Assembly: GCA_008015835.1 (NCBI GenBank)
Contig: SSGH01000036.1
Coordinates: 1-64,000, forward strand
Direction of reading: 5' to 3'
Length of the DNA stretch: 64,000 nucleotides
Source: Lysobacter sp.
Lineage (GTDB): Bacteria > Pseudomonadota > Gammaproteobacteria > Xanthomonadales > Xanthomonadaceae
Every line of letters begins with the position of its first letter. The stretch's first letter is position 1. Both the position numbers and the translations under genes were made by a program. Below are positions 43,672 through 50,851 of the stretch, piece after piece. The notes beneath the pieces are model-generated. The model was given only the letters and a program-made list of their open reading frames with translations. It made no database searches and was not told the origin of the DNA.

Positions 43672-46038
43672 ATGCCGTCCGATCGAAGCGATTCTTCCAG
43701 CGGCGCCGTCGGTGCGTCGTACGCGGCCTTCCAATTATCGAAGGCCTTGATCGCGGTGGAGGATGGCGCGAATGCCGACGCCCGCGCGAATGCGGAAGCG
43801 CGCGCGACGCGTTGGCGGCAAGTGATGGACCATATTTTGGCGGGCACCGCGGCCTACGGTTCGCGCACGCCGTTCGCGGATGTGCCGGCGTGGGCCACGC
43901 TCGAGGTGGCGACCGGCGGGTTCGCGACCGGCACCTTGTTGGCGGGCGGCGAACTCAGCGCATACGAACGCGCGTTGGCGGCGTCGCTCGCGGGCGTTCG
44001 CGCGGATCGGACGCGCCTCGATCTCAACGCCTGGCATCTGACCGATGCGGGGCTCGATGCGCTGCAGCAGCGATTGCGATCCGGCGACTATCGCATCGAC
44101 GTGCCTGAAGAGGCCGCCTTACCGACGGTCGCCTGGTTGATCGCGCACGGGCGCGCCGACGCTGCGCGCGCGTTGCTCGACGATATCGCGCCGTACTTCG
44201 ATCGGCTGCGCTTTTTCCCGCCGCCCGCGCAGGGCGCGACGCCCGCCGCCGCGGAAGTGAATCTCTTCACCGCAGGCGATGCGGCGCGACGACTCGCGTG
44301 TCTGAGCGAACAGCCGCGATTGGCGGCGCAGCGCCGAGCCATCGCGCTGCGGCTGCCGCTGTACGACGAGGCCGTGGCGTTGTGCTTGCAGACTTACGAC
44401 GACGGCTGGCCGTGTCGCCATTACCCGGACGGCTGGCGCGCCGCTGCTGAGGCGTTGTGCGCGCGCGCGGCCGCATCGCAGGACGCGCCGCGAGAAGCGA
44501 ACGCGGCGGCGAAGAATCGCGCACAGGAGTTGCTGTCATTGCTTGCCGTCTGCGCGCGCGATCCCGCATCGCTGAGCGGACGGCAGGTCGGTCGTATCCG
44601 TCGCATCGTCGACGACTTCGTGCGCGCCCACGGCCAGCCGGGCAGCGAAACGCATCGCGCCCTGCGCGCCCGGCAGCAGCGCGATGTCGCCGCGTCGCCG
44701 CACCATCGCATCGGCCACGCGGTCGCCGCGCGGTTGGCGGCGTATCCGGCGCGCGAGGGCATCGCCGACTTCGCGCCGCTGTCGGTGCCGATCAGCGCCG
44801 AGGAAGCGCAGGCGTATGCGCTCGAAGCGGGCGCTGCGTTGCCGCCGGCCGTGTTGCGTCGCTTGCGGTCCTGCCGGCGCGGCACCATCGCCGAATTGAT
44901 CGCGTGCGGCTTGATCACCTCGGGCGACACGCTCGCGCGCGTGCTGCCCGCGCTGACCGCGGAGATTCGCAGCGTCGGTTTCGCCGACGCCGCGTTGGGC
45001 CGCTTGTATGCGGCGACGTATCGCGCGTTCCGCCGTCGACGCTCGTTGCTGCTGCTCGATCTGCAGAGTCAGGTGAGTCTGCGCGAACTGCCGTGGGCGG
45101 CCGCGCTGGAGCGCGAACGCAGCGCGGACGCGACGGCGGCATCGGCGGCGCGTCAAGCGCTAGCGGAAGCGGCGATCGCGACGTTGTCGGCGTTCCCGCA
45201 CGCCATCGTTCCGAACAAACTGTTGCAGGAATTTCGCGCCTTGGCCGACACCGCCGAGTCGGATCTGCCGTTCGTGGACGAAGTGGCGGCCGATATTTTC
45301 ATGGGCGAGTTCTCCCAAAAATTCGTCGACGCCGCGCGCCGCGCCGCGCGCGTGCTCGCCGGCACGCTGTACGCCGATTACTACGCGATCGATATCGATG
45401 CGCTGGCGCAGCTTCCGGATAAGCCCAAGACGAGTGCGCGGCGGTTGTGGCGACTCGATTTGCCGCAACGCGGCGATGCGCTTTCGAAGATGGCGGCCGA
45501 ACGCGCCGGCGTTTCTCTCGGCGGGTACCGAGCGGCCGAGAACGGCACCGTGCTGGAACAGGCGCAGATTCTCACCACGCACAACCTCGCGCTGCTGTTC
45601 GAGGCTTTCGATCTCAAGACCGCGTTGCGCCCGCAGTTGGCGACGCTCGCGTTGCGCTGTTTCGAATGGATCTGCGAACGCCAGCGGATGCGGCTCGACG
45701 ACTGGCATGCCCGGCTGATCATGGTCAAGAAAACCGCATACGCCTGGCGACAGATGCTGTTTTTCCTGTCGATGCTCGACGATGCATCGCGTCGCACCGC
45801 GCTGGAAGCGATCGAAGCGCGCTTCCTCGAACAACCCGAACGGATCCGCGACGCCTTCGACCCCGCGATGCGCGGTCTGCGTCTTGCGGCTGCGGGGCAG
45901 CGTCTCCCGCAGCCCGCGGATGCGAGCGATGCCGCGAGCGATGGCGCGAACGACGGCGCCCGCGTGTTCCTCGGTTGGACCGTCGGCCCGCATTGGTTCT
46001 TGTCGAACCTCGCGTCCCGGGCCGCGACGGCGGAGTGA
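43672..46038 (+). CDS. large conserved hypothetical protein (788 residues)
   Basis: A long cytoplasmic protein rich in helices. The N-terminal part carries RWRQVMDHILAGTAAYGSRTP, VPAWATLEVATGGFATG and VPEEAALPTVAWLIAHG. The middle has GWPCRHYPDGW and LSGRQVGRIRRIVDDFVRAHG, and a later part has ELIACGLITSGDTLARVLP. This is a widespread orphan family of bacteria with no function known to me. No catalytic motif or membrane segment is visible. ATG 43672 is used; a GTG at 43663 would add three residues and neither has a ribosome site. The gene starts 25 bases after the atypical tRNA and could be read from the same promoter. Confidence 0.8.
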   Translation: MPSDRSDSSSGAVGASYAAFQLSKALIAVEDGANADARANAEARATRWRQVMDHILAGTAAYGSRTPFADVPAWATLEVATGGFATGTLLAGGELSAYERALAASLAGVRADRTRLDLNAWHLTDAGLDALQQRLRSGDYRIDVPEEAALPTVAWLIAHGRADAARALLDDIAPYFDRLRFFPPPAQGATPAAAEVNLFTAGDAARRLACLSEQPRLAAQRRAIALRLPLYDEAVALCLQTYDDGWPCRHYPDGWRAAAEALCARAAASQDAPREANAAAKNRAQELLSLLAVCARDPASLSGRQVGRIRRIVDDFVRAHGQPGSETHRALRARQQRDVAASPHHRIGHAVAARLAAYPAREGIADFAPLSVPISAEEAQAYALEAGAALPPAVLRRLRSCRRGTIAELIACGLITSGDTLARVLPALTAEIRSVGFADAALGRLYAATYRAFRRRRSLLLLDLQSQVSLRELPWAAALERERSADATAASAARQALAEAAIATLSAFPHAIVPNKLLQEFRALADTAESDLPFVDEVAADIFMGEFSQKFVDAARRAARVLAGTLYADYYAIDIDALAQLPDKPKTSARRLWRLDLPQRGDALSKMAAERAGVSLGGYRAAENGTVLEQAQILTTHNLALLFEAFDLKTALRPQLATLALRCFEWICERQRMRLDDWHARLIMVKKTAYAWRQMLFFLSMLDDASRRTALEAIEARFLEQPERIRDAFDPAMRGLRLAAAGQRLPQPADASDAASDGANDGARVFLGWTVGPHWFLSNLASRAATAE

Positions 46039-46100
46039 TGCGCGTACGAACGCACGGCGCAGTCGTGCATCGCCGTGTACACGATCGGCCGACCAACAAA

Positions 46101-46128
46101 AAACCGACCCGCTCGCGCGGGTCGGTTT
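46101..46128 (-). terminator. terminator of tRNA-Val (bidirectional)
   Basis: A perfect 12-bp stem (AAACCGACCCGC with GCGGGTCGGTTT) and a TCGC loop; on the minus strand it continues as TTTTGTTGG. It also lies at the end of the convergent 788-residue gene. Confidence 0.85.
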
Positions 46129-46134
46129 CGTGTT

Positions 46135-46209
46135 TGGTGGGCGGTGCAGGGTTCGAACCTGCGACCCTTGCCGTGTGAAGGCAATGCTCTACCGCTGAGC
46201 TAACCGCCC
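46135..46209 (-). tRNA. tRNA-Val (anticodon CAC)
   Basis: A 75-nt class I tRNA with encoded CCA. The acceptor stem is GGGCGGT/ACCGCCC, the anticodon stem TTGCC/GGCAA with loop TTCACAC gives anticodon CAC (reading GUG), and the T loop is TTCGAAC. Confidence 0.96.
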
Positions 46210-46225
46210 GATATTCGGGCCGCGT

Positions 46226-46255
46226 ATTCTACGCGGCCGGCTCCCCGGCAGGCAA
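46226..46255 (-). promoter_or_regulatory. promoter of tRNA-Val
   Basis: A -10 TAGAAT (46226-46231 on the complement) lies 16 bases before the tRNA, with -35 TTGCCT (46250-46255) at 18-bp spacing. Confidence 0.6.
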
Positions 46256-46291
46256 GCCGTCGCGGCCTCCGGGCGGGGAGGGCGGGGCGGG

Positions 46292-47143
46292 TCACTCCAA
46301 CTGCGATTTCGCGTAGGCCACGTCCAGGGCTTCCATCGCGTCCACCGGCTTGCATTTCGCGGCTTTTTCGTAGGCGGCGGCGGCCTCATCCTCTTTCTTG
46401 TCGCCGTGCAGCAGCATCAGCAGATTGCCGTGCTCGATGTGGGCGATCGGCGAGTCCGGGGTAAGTTTGAGCGCGGTTTTGATGTGTTTGTCGGCTTCGG
46501 ACGCCTTGGCGCCGTAGGTGAGGCCGCCGATCATCGCGCCGACCTTACCGATGATTTCGCCGTGGTAGATCGCCATCGCGGTGTGCGCTTCGGCGTGCTT
46601 GGGCTCCAGTTCCAGGGTGGCGTCGAGCGCGGTGCGCACTTTGCCGGCGATGCCGTCCTTCAGCGCTTTGGCGATCGACAGGCCCTGGCTGTAGCGGCCT
46701 AACGCGAACGCGTGGCGGTAGTGGCTGTTGGCCTCGTCCGGCAGCGCTTTGACCGCGGCTTCGGCCAGTTTCGCGGCCAATTCGAAGCGTTTGAGCTTTT
46801 CCGCATCGTCATCGACCAGATGCGTGGTGTGGATGCCCAGCGCCTTCACCGCGACCGAGGCCCCGACCGGGCCCAGCGCTTCGCCGGCGTCGAACGCGGC
46901 CTTGAAATCGCCGCGATGGAAGGCGCGCCAGGCGTCCTGCAGCGCCTCGGCGAGCGCATCGGCGTCGAGGCCTTTCGGCGCGGCTTTACCGGCGGCTTTG
47001 ATCAACGCGGCGGCGCGCTTGCTGTCCGGGAACGGTTCGGCGTCGCCGGCGTGCAGCTTGGGCCAGGATTTCTTCAACGCATCGCCGGCGTAGGCGAAGG
47101 CTTTGGCATCGTGCGTAAAAGCGGCCCAGGCGGATTTGGCCAT
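46292..47143 (-). CDS. TPR-repeat protein
   Basis: A 283-residue protein built of TPR-like helical pairs (AFHRGDFKAAFDAGEALG, EANSHYRHAFALGRYSQGLS, SPIAHIEHGNLLMLLHGDKKEDEAAAAYEKAAKCKP). No signal peptide is visible, so it is probably cytoplasmic and a protein-binding scaffold. GAGGAA precedes ATG 47143. The partner is unknown. Confidence 0.82.
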   Translation of the reverse strand: MAKSAWAAFTHDAKAFAYAGDALKKSWPKLHAGDAEPFPDSKRAAALIKAAGKAAPKGLDADALAEALQDAWRAFHRGDFKAAFDAGEALGPVGASVAVKALGIHTTHLVDDDAEKLKRFELAAKLAEAAVKALPDEANSHYRHAFALGRYSQGLSIAKALKDGIAGKVRTALDATLELEPKHAEAHTAMAIYHGEIIGKVGAMIGGLTYGAKASEADKHIKTALKLTPDSPIAHIEHGNLLMLLHGDKKEDEAAAAYEKAAKCKPVDAMEALDVAYAKSQLE

Positions 47144-47396
47144 GATCAGTGTTCCTCGCGTCGCTGGCGGTCGAAAAGGTGGGCGACAGCATCCCGCGAG
47201 TCGTGCCGACAGGCAAGCCCTCGACGCTGTCGGTGTCGCGATCGCGGGCCACGCAAAGGCGAATCGACAGCGGCGCGAGGCGATCGCGCCTGCGCGCGTC
47301 GCGGCGACCGCGAGGCCTAGTGTGTTTGCTCGGCCGCTGCGGCGCATGATGCGTCCATCCAAAACCGGCCTCAGGCCTCAGCAACGGAGCACCCCC

Positions 47397-47813
47397 ATGG
47401 CACGCAAGAAGATCGTTCGCACCCGGACCGCTCGCATCGCGACCGAAGCCGGCCCCCGTCACCTGTGGCTCGCCGGTCTGGGCGTGGCCGCCATCGCCGG
47501 CCGCGAGGGCATGGCCGCCGCCGCCGGCGCCGCGCAGCGCATCGCGTTGGCGCGCAAGCAGGCGATCGCCGCCGTCGGCCAAGCGCAGTCGAACGTGCTG
47601 TCGACCGTCGCCGATCTGCGCAGCCAGATCGAAACCGGCACTGGCGACATGGTCGCCAAACTCGAAACCGCGGTTCAGCCGCTGATCGCGAAGTTCAAGC
47701 CGGCGAAGGCCAAGCGCACCGCGCGTCGCGGCCGCCCGGTCGGCAGCAAGAACAAGAACCCGCGCCGCGTCGCGAAGAAGGTCAAGACGGTGCGTCGCGC
47801 GCGCAAAGCCTAA
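47397..47813 (+). CDS. phasin-like protein with basic AT-hook-type tail
   Basis: A 138-residue protein. The N-terminal half has LWLAGLGVAAIAGREG and a helical stretch QAIAAVGQAQSNVLSTV, resembling the first part of phasins (compare LAGVGAFSRAQAEG in the phasin at 53268). The C-terminal 40 residues are highly basic and include RRGRPVGSKNKNP, like an AT-hook. Such two-part proteins (PhaF/PhaM-like) join polyhydroxyalkanoate granules to the nucleoid; a histone H1-like role is the main alternative. CGGAG lies before ATG 47397. Confidence 0.72.
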   Translation: MARKKIVRTRTARIATEAGPRHLWLAGLGVAAIAGREGMAAAAGAAQRIALARKQAIAAVGQAQSNVLSTVADLRSQIETGTGDMVAKLETAVQPLIAKFKPAKAKRTARRGRPVGSKNKNPRRVAKKVKTVRRARKA

Positions 47814-47840
47814 TCGTCGCGAACAACCGTGCGTATACGC

Positions 47841-47873
47841 GAAAAGGGCGCCGAAAGGCGCCCTTTTCGTTTG
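47841..47873. terminator. bidirectional terminator
   Basis: A 12-bp stem (47841-47852 with 47857-47868) and a GAAA loop. It is flanked by GTTTG on the plus strand and by its own TTTTC arm on the minus strand. It ends the phasin-like gene and the convergent small-peptide gene. Confidence 0.85.
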
Positions 47874-47942
47874 CCTCGCGGTCGCCGCCTCCATCGCATG
47901 GTGGGGCCGATTCGCGAAGCGCGTCCTCGATGCGTCGTTCGC

Positions 47943-48137
47943 TCAGGGAATCGGACAGCCGTAGCGGGCGAGGCAATCTTCGTAGCGGGCGTAGCACTCG
48001 TAGTACGAGACGCCGCTGGCGCGGCATTGCAAGAATTGTCTGTAGCACGGGTTCGGCGAACACGCCGCGTTGGTGGATGCGGTGGCGAGCGTCAGAACGA
48101 AGCCGGCGGCCAAGGCGAGAATGGTGTTGCGTTTCAT
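47943..48137 (-). CDS. small secreted Cys-rich peptide A (C-x6-C-x9-C-x6-C family)
   Basis: A 64-residue precursor. The signal peptide covers about 1-24 (cut after STNA) and leaves a mature peptide of about 40 residues with six cysteines. The core frame is C-x6-C-x9-C-x6-C, with a Gly at the fourth place of the x9 loop and a Tyr at the fourth place of the last x6. One extra Cys lies before and one after the core. The two C-x6-C halves fit a disulfide-clamped helical hairpin. GGAGGG precedes the ATG. The function is unknown; it could be a bacteriocin-like or envelope peptide. Confidence 0.8.
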   Translation of the reverse strand: MKRNTILALAAGFVLTLATASTNAACSPNPCYRQFLQCRASGVSYYECYARYEDCLARYGCPIP

Positions 48138-48257
48138 GATGGAGCCCTCCGTGAGCGAATGAATCCCCTGTCGGCGCACGATATCGCCGATGGCTCGCGC
48201 ATTTTTCTGCGCACGCGCACGGTTTCGATTTTCGCTTCGGATTTCGCCCCCGCTCGA

Positions 48258-48290
48258 GCGAAAAAATGGGCGCCCTCGGGCGCCCATTTC
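48258..48290 (-). terminator. terminator between peptide genes A and B
   Basis: An 11-bp stem (48264-48274 with 48279-48289) and a CTCG loop. On the minus strand it is followed by TTTTTT, so it ends the transcript of peptide gene B. Confidence 0.86.
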
Positions 48291-48388
48291 GGTGCATGTC
48301 GTCGCCTCGACGGGCGACTCCACGACGAGCGGCGCTCGCGCGCGTTCGCCGCAGAGGGCGTCGGAGCGCTCGCGTGCCGCGACGACGA

Positions 48389-48592
48389 TCAGGGCACCAT
48401 GCAACCCGCGTAGTACAGGCAGGTTTCGTATTGCTCGTAGCAGGTGTAGTAATTGCCGCCGTTGGCCATGCAGGCCTGGTATTTCTTGAAGCAGGTGCTG
48501 CAAGCGCCGGGCGAGGCGGCGTTGCTCGCCAGCGCGCCGGAGAACAAGGCGATGGCCGCGGCGGCGAGGGTCAGCGTACGAAATTTCTTCAT
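48389..48592 (-). CDS. small secreted Cys-rich peptide B
   Basis: A 67-residue precursor with a signal peptide (about 1-26, cut after ASNA). The mature chain shows ACSTC, then the frame C-x6-C-x9-C-x6-C-x5-C, and ends CMVP. The turn ANGGNYY and helix YEQYETC closely match peptide A. AAGGAA lies seven bases before the ATG. It has a dedicated terminator and a 250-base gap on the far side, so it is an independent transcript. Confidence 0.8.
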   Translation of the reverse strand: MKKFRTLTLAAAAIALFSGALASNAASPGACSTCFKKYQACMANGGNYYTCYEQYETCLYYAGCMVP

Positions 48593-48690
48593 GATCGATT
48601 CCTTCGATAAAGAGGACGCCCCCTGCAGATAGGAGCTTAGCGCTTGTCTGAGGGCGCGAAAAGGCGCGAAACCGTGCGGGCCGTCGCGCT

Positions 48691-48718
48691 CCGTCATCGC
48701 GCCGAGACGCGATGACGG
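48691..48718 (-). other. hairpin after peptide gene C
   Basis: A perfect 11-bp stem (48691-48701 with 48708-48718) 24 bases past the stop of peptide gene C, without a T-run. It is a possible weak terminator or 3' stabiliser. Confidence 0.5.
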
Positions 48719-48741
48719 GCGATGTAGCCTCGTTTTGCGAA

Positions 48742-48963
48742 TCAAGGCATCGGGGCGCAGCCTTTGGTCGCGAGGCATTTCTCGTATCTGAACTCGCAAA
48801 TCGCGGGATTGGTGCCGTTCGCGATGCAGGCTGCCGCCGCATCGCTGCAGGCGCGCCAATCCGACGGGTAGCAAGCGGCATACGCGGTGCCGATCGCGCC
48901 GCCGAGTGCGACCGCTATCACACAGGCCGTGGCGAACGAGGATTTCGTAAAGAGTCGTTTCAT
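48742..48963 (-). CDS. small secreted Cys-rich peptide C
   Basis: A 73-residue precursor with signal peptide 1-29 (cut after TAYA). The mature chain starts ACYPSDWRAC, follows the same C-x6-C-x9-C-x6-C-x5-C frame and ends CAPMP. The turn is IANGTN. Sequence outside the fixed positions differs a good deal from peptides A and B, so the copies are old or evolve fast. AAGGAGCG lies just before the ATG. Confidence 0.8.
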   Translation of the reverse strand: MKRLFTKSSFATACVIAVALGGAIGTAYAACYPSDWRACSDAAAACIANGTNPAICEFRYEKCLATKGCAPMP

Positions 48964-49065
48964 AGGGATCGCTCCTTGATGGTTGAGACCGCTGCGGATC
49001 GTCTCGAATCGAGCGCCGAGCGGATGGGTCGGCTCGATGTCACGATACGGTCGACGATCGTTCCG

Positions 49066-49305
49066 TCAGTCTTTGCGCGCCGCGGTCGGAAGCATCATGG
49101 CGGCGGAGCCCTTGGCCGGATAGTAGCCGTAGCGGCAGTAGTAGTAGTTGTCCATGCACATATCGGGATCGTAGCCGGCGGCGATGCATGCGCGATATTC
49201 CTGCAGGCATTCGTAGTTGCGGATCGGATCGGCTTGCGTGGACGGCGCGGCGAGCAGCAGACCGATCGCGACGACGATGGCGCTGGTTTTCAGGGACAGG
49301 TTCAT
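49066..49305 (-). CDS. small secreted Cys-rich peptide D (four-cysteine variant)
   Basis: A 79-residue precursor with a signal peptide (about 1-25, cut after TQA). The core C-x6-C-x9-C-x6-C is kept, with the turn AAGYD and a Tyr-rich last helix. The extra cysteine before the core and the one after it, present in A, B and C, are both absent. This paired loss suggests that these two Cys bond to each other in the other members. The C-terminus is longer and ends in a charged tail. AAGGAA lies before the ATG. Confidence 0.78.
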   Translation of the reverse strand: MNLSLKTSAIVVAIGLLLAAPSTQADPIRNYECLQEYRACIAAGYDPDMCMDNYYYCRYGYYPAKGSAAMMLPTAARKD

Positions 49306-49612
49306 GGTCAGTTCCTTTGAGACGAACGAGGTGGAATCGGTCTCCGCAGACGCATCGACCGATCGTGCTCGGCTTCGAGAACGGACATTCGCATCGGTAA
49401 GGAAGGTCGCGGTCGCTGTGCGCGAATGCCGAAACCTATGAGCCGAGGACGGGAAAGCGGCCCCTGTCCTTGGGCCATCGTTCGATGCGGGCATCCGTGC
49501 CGGAGCCGCCCCCTGTCGGGGCAGCATAGCGCCATTCGCGCGCGATGGCGCGGCGAGTCGATATTCGGGGAGCGGTGCGCGGATCGACGCGACGAACGAG
49601 CGCCAGAGGCGC
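49306..49612. other. intergenic stretch, no gene seen
   Basis: About 307 bases between peptide gene D and the TetR gene. Open frames lack ribosome sites. It must hold the promoter of peptide gene D, but I could not identify one with confidence. Confidence 0.35.
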
Positions 49613-50239
49613 TCAGTCGCGATAAGCGCGGATCAGCGTATTCAGGTGGACGCGTTCGGCGTCGCGCAGGAACGGCGCGAGCAGCATCATGACTTGCACG
49701 ATGCCCTGGCGGATCGCGGTCTGCTCGTCGCGGTCGCCGCGTGCGGCGGAATAATTCAGCCAGAAGGTGGAGAGCACCAGCACGTTCGTCGCCGCCGCGT
49801 TCAATTCGTCGGCCGAGCCGCGCATGATTTCCGCTTGGCTCAACCCGCGCATCACCAAGTGCGCGCGTTCGTCGGCGCGTTTGAGAATCCGCGCGAAGCG
49901 CATTCTCAAACGCCGGTTACGGCTGAGGATTTCGACCAAATCGCGATACAGGAAGCGATAGTCCCAGATGCACTCGAACACGAGATGCAATTGCAGCCAA
50001 ATGTCTTCCAGTTCCGGCAATCGGCCGCTCGGCGCGGCCAGCGCGTCGTCCATGCGCTCTTCGTAGCGCGCGAACAACTGCTCGATGATGTCGTCCTTGT
50101 TGCGGAAGTGGTAGTACAAATTGCCGGGGCTGATCTCCAGCTCGTCGGCGATGTGATTCGTGGTGACGTTCGGCTCGCCCTGCGTGTTGAACATCGCAAG
50201 GGACGTGTCGAGAATCCGCTGGCGGGTCTGTCTCGCCAT
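49613..50239 (-). CDS. TetR family transcriptional regulator
   Basis: A 208-residue protein. The N-terminal HTH is clear (RILDTSLAMFNTQGEPNVTTNHIADELEISPGNLYYHF in pieces, residues 8-44), followed by a helical ligand-binding domain of the type found with fatty-acid genes. Its position next to an acyl-CoA-binding protein and a fatty acyl-CoA reductase suggests that it controls lipid metabolism and senses an acyl compound. That is inference from neighbours. Confidence 0.9.
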   Translation of the reverse strand: MARQTRQRILDTSLAMFNTQGEPNVTTNHIADELEISPGNLYYHFRNKDDIIEQLFARYEERMDDALAAPSGRLPELEDIWLQLHLVFECIWDYRFLYRDLVEILSRNRRLRMRFARILKRADERAHLVMRGLSQAEIMRGSADELNAAATNVLVLSTFWLNYSAARGDRDEQTAIRQGIVQVMMLLAPFLRDAERVHLNTLIRAYRD

Positions 50240-50261
50240 CGATGCGCGGCGGGCGTACGCG

Positions 50262-50519
50262 TCAGCCGGCGAGTTTCTTGACGAGATCGACGTATTTCTT
50301 CATCGCCTCGTCCTGACCGGTGCCTTTGAGCTTGGCCCAGGCTTCGTACTTGGCGGTGCCGACGAAATCGAAGAAGCCGGGCTTGTCGCCCTTCACGTCG
50401 CCTTCGGCGCCCTGTTTGTATAGCGCGTAAAGGCGCAGCAGGGTGTCGTTATCGGGGCGGTCGCTGAGGTTTTGGACGTCTTTGGCGGCTTGCTCGAACG
50501 CGGCTTTCAAATCGGACAT
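50262..50519 (-). CDS. acyl-CoA-binding protein
   Basis: An 85-residue protein with the full ACBP domain: AAKDVQNLSDRPDNDTLLRLYALYKQ, GDKPGFFDFVGTAKYEAWAKLKG and AMKKYVDLVKKL. It carries long-chain acyl-CoA in the cytoplasm. GGGAGGA lies nine bases before ATG 50519. It is probably co-transcribed with the TetR gene 22 bases downstream. The 332-base gap to the divergent reductase gene has no gene of its own. Confidence 0.95.
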   Translation of the reverse strand: MSDLKAAFEQAAKDVQNLSDRPDNDTLLRLYALYKQGAEGDVKGDKPGFFDFVGTAKYEAWAKLKGTGQDEAMKKYVDLVKKLAG

Positions 50520-50851
50520 GGTTGGCATCCTCCCGTGGTGGCGGCATGACACCATGGGACGGCAGGTGGGTCAACCGCCATCGTCGATGCGGCATCGGCC
50601 GCCCTCATCCGGATGCGTGCCCAGGCGCGGGCGCTGCCGGACGTCGGTCGAAACGGACCGGGCCGGGGGAGGCATGAGCATCGTGCCCGCGTTCCGACCG
50701 AGCTATCGCATACCGGGTTTTCGGGAGACGAAGCCCGCGCCGACGGGCCGTCGGCGGGCCGGGGCGATTGTCCTGATCCGTCGGCTCTGGCAACGTAGGC
50801 GATTCCGGGCCGTTCGCGGCCCATCGGTTCCATTCTCATGAGGGCGAGGAC

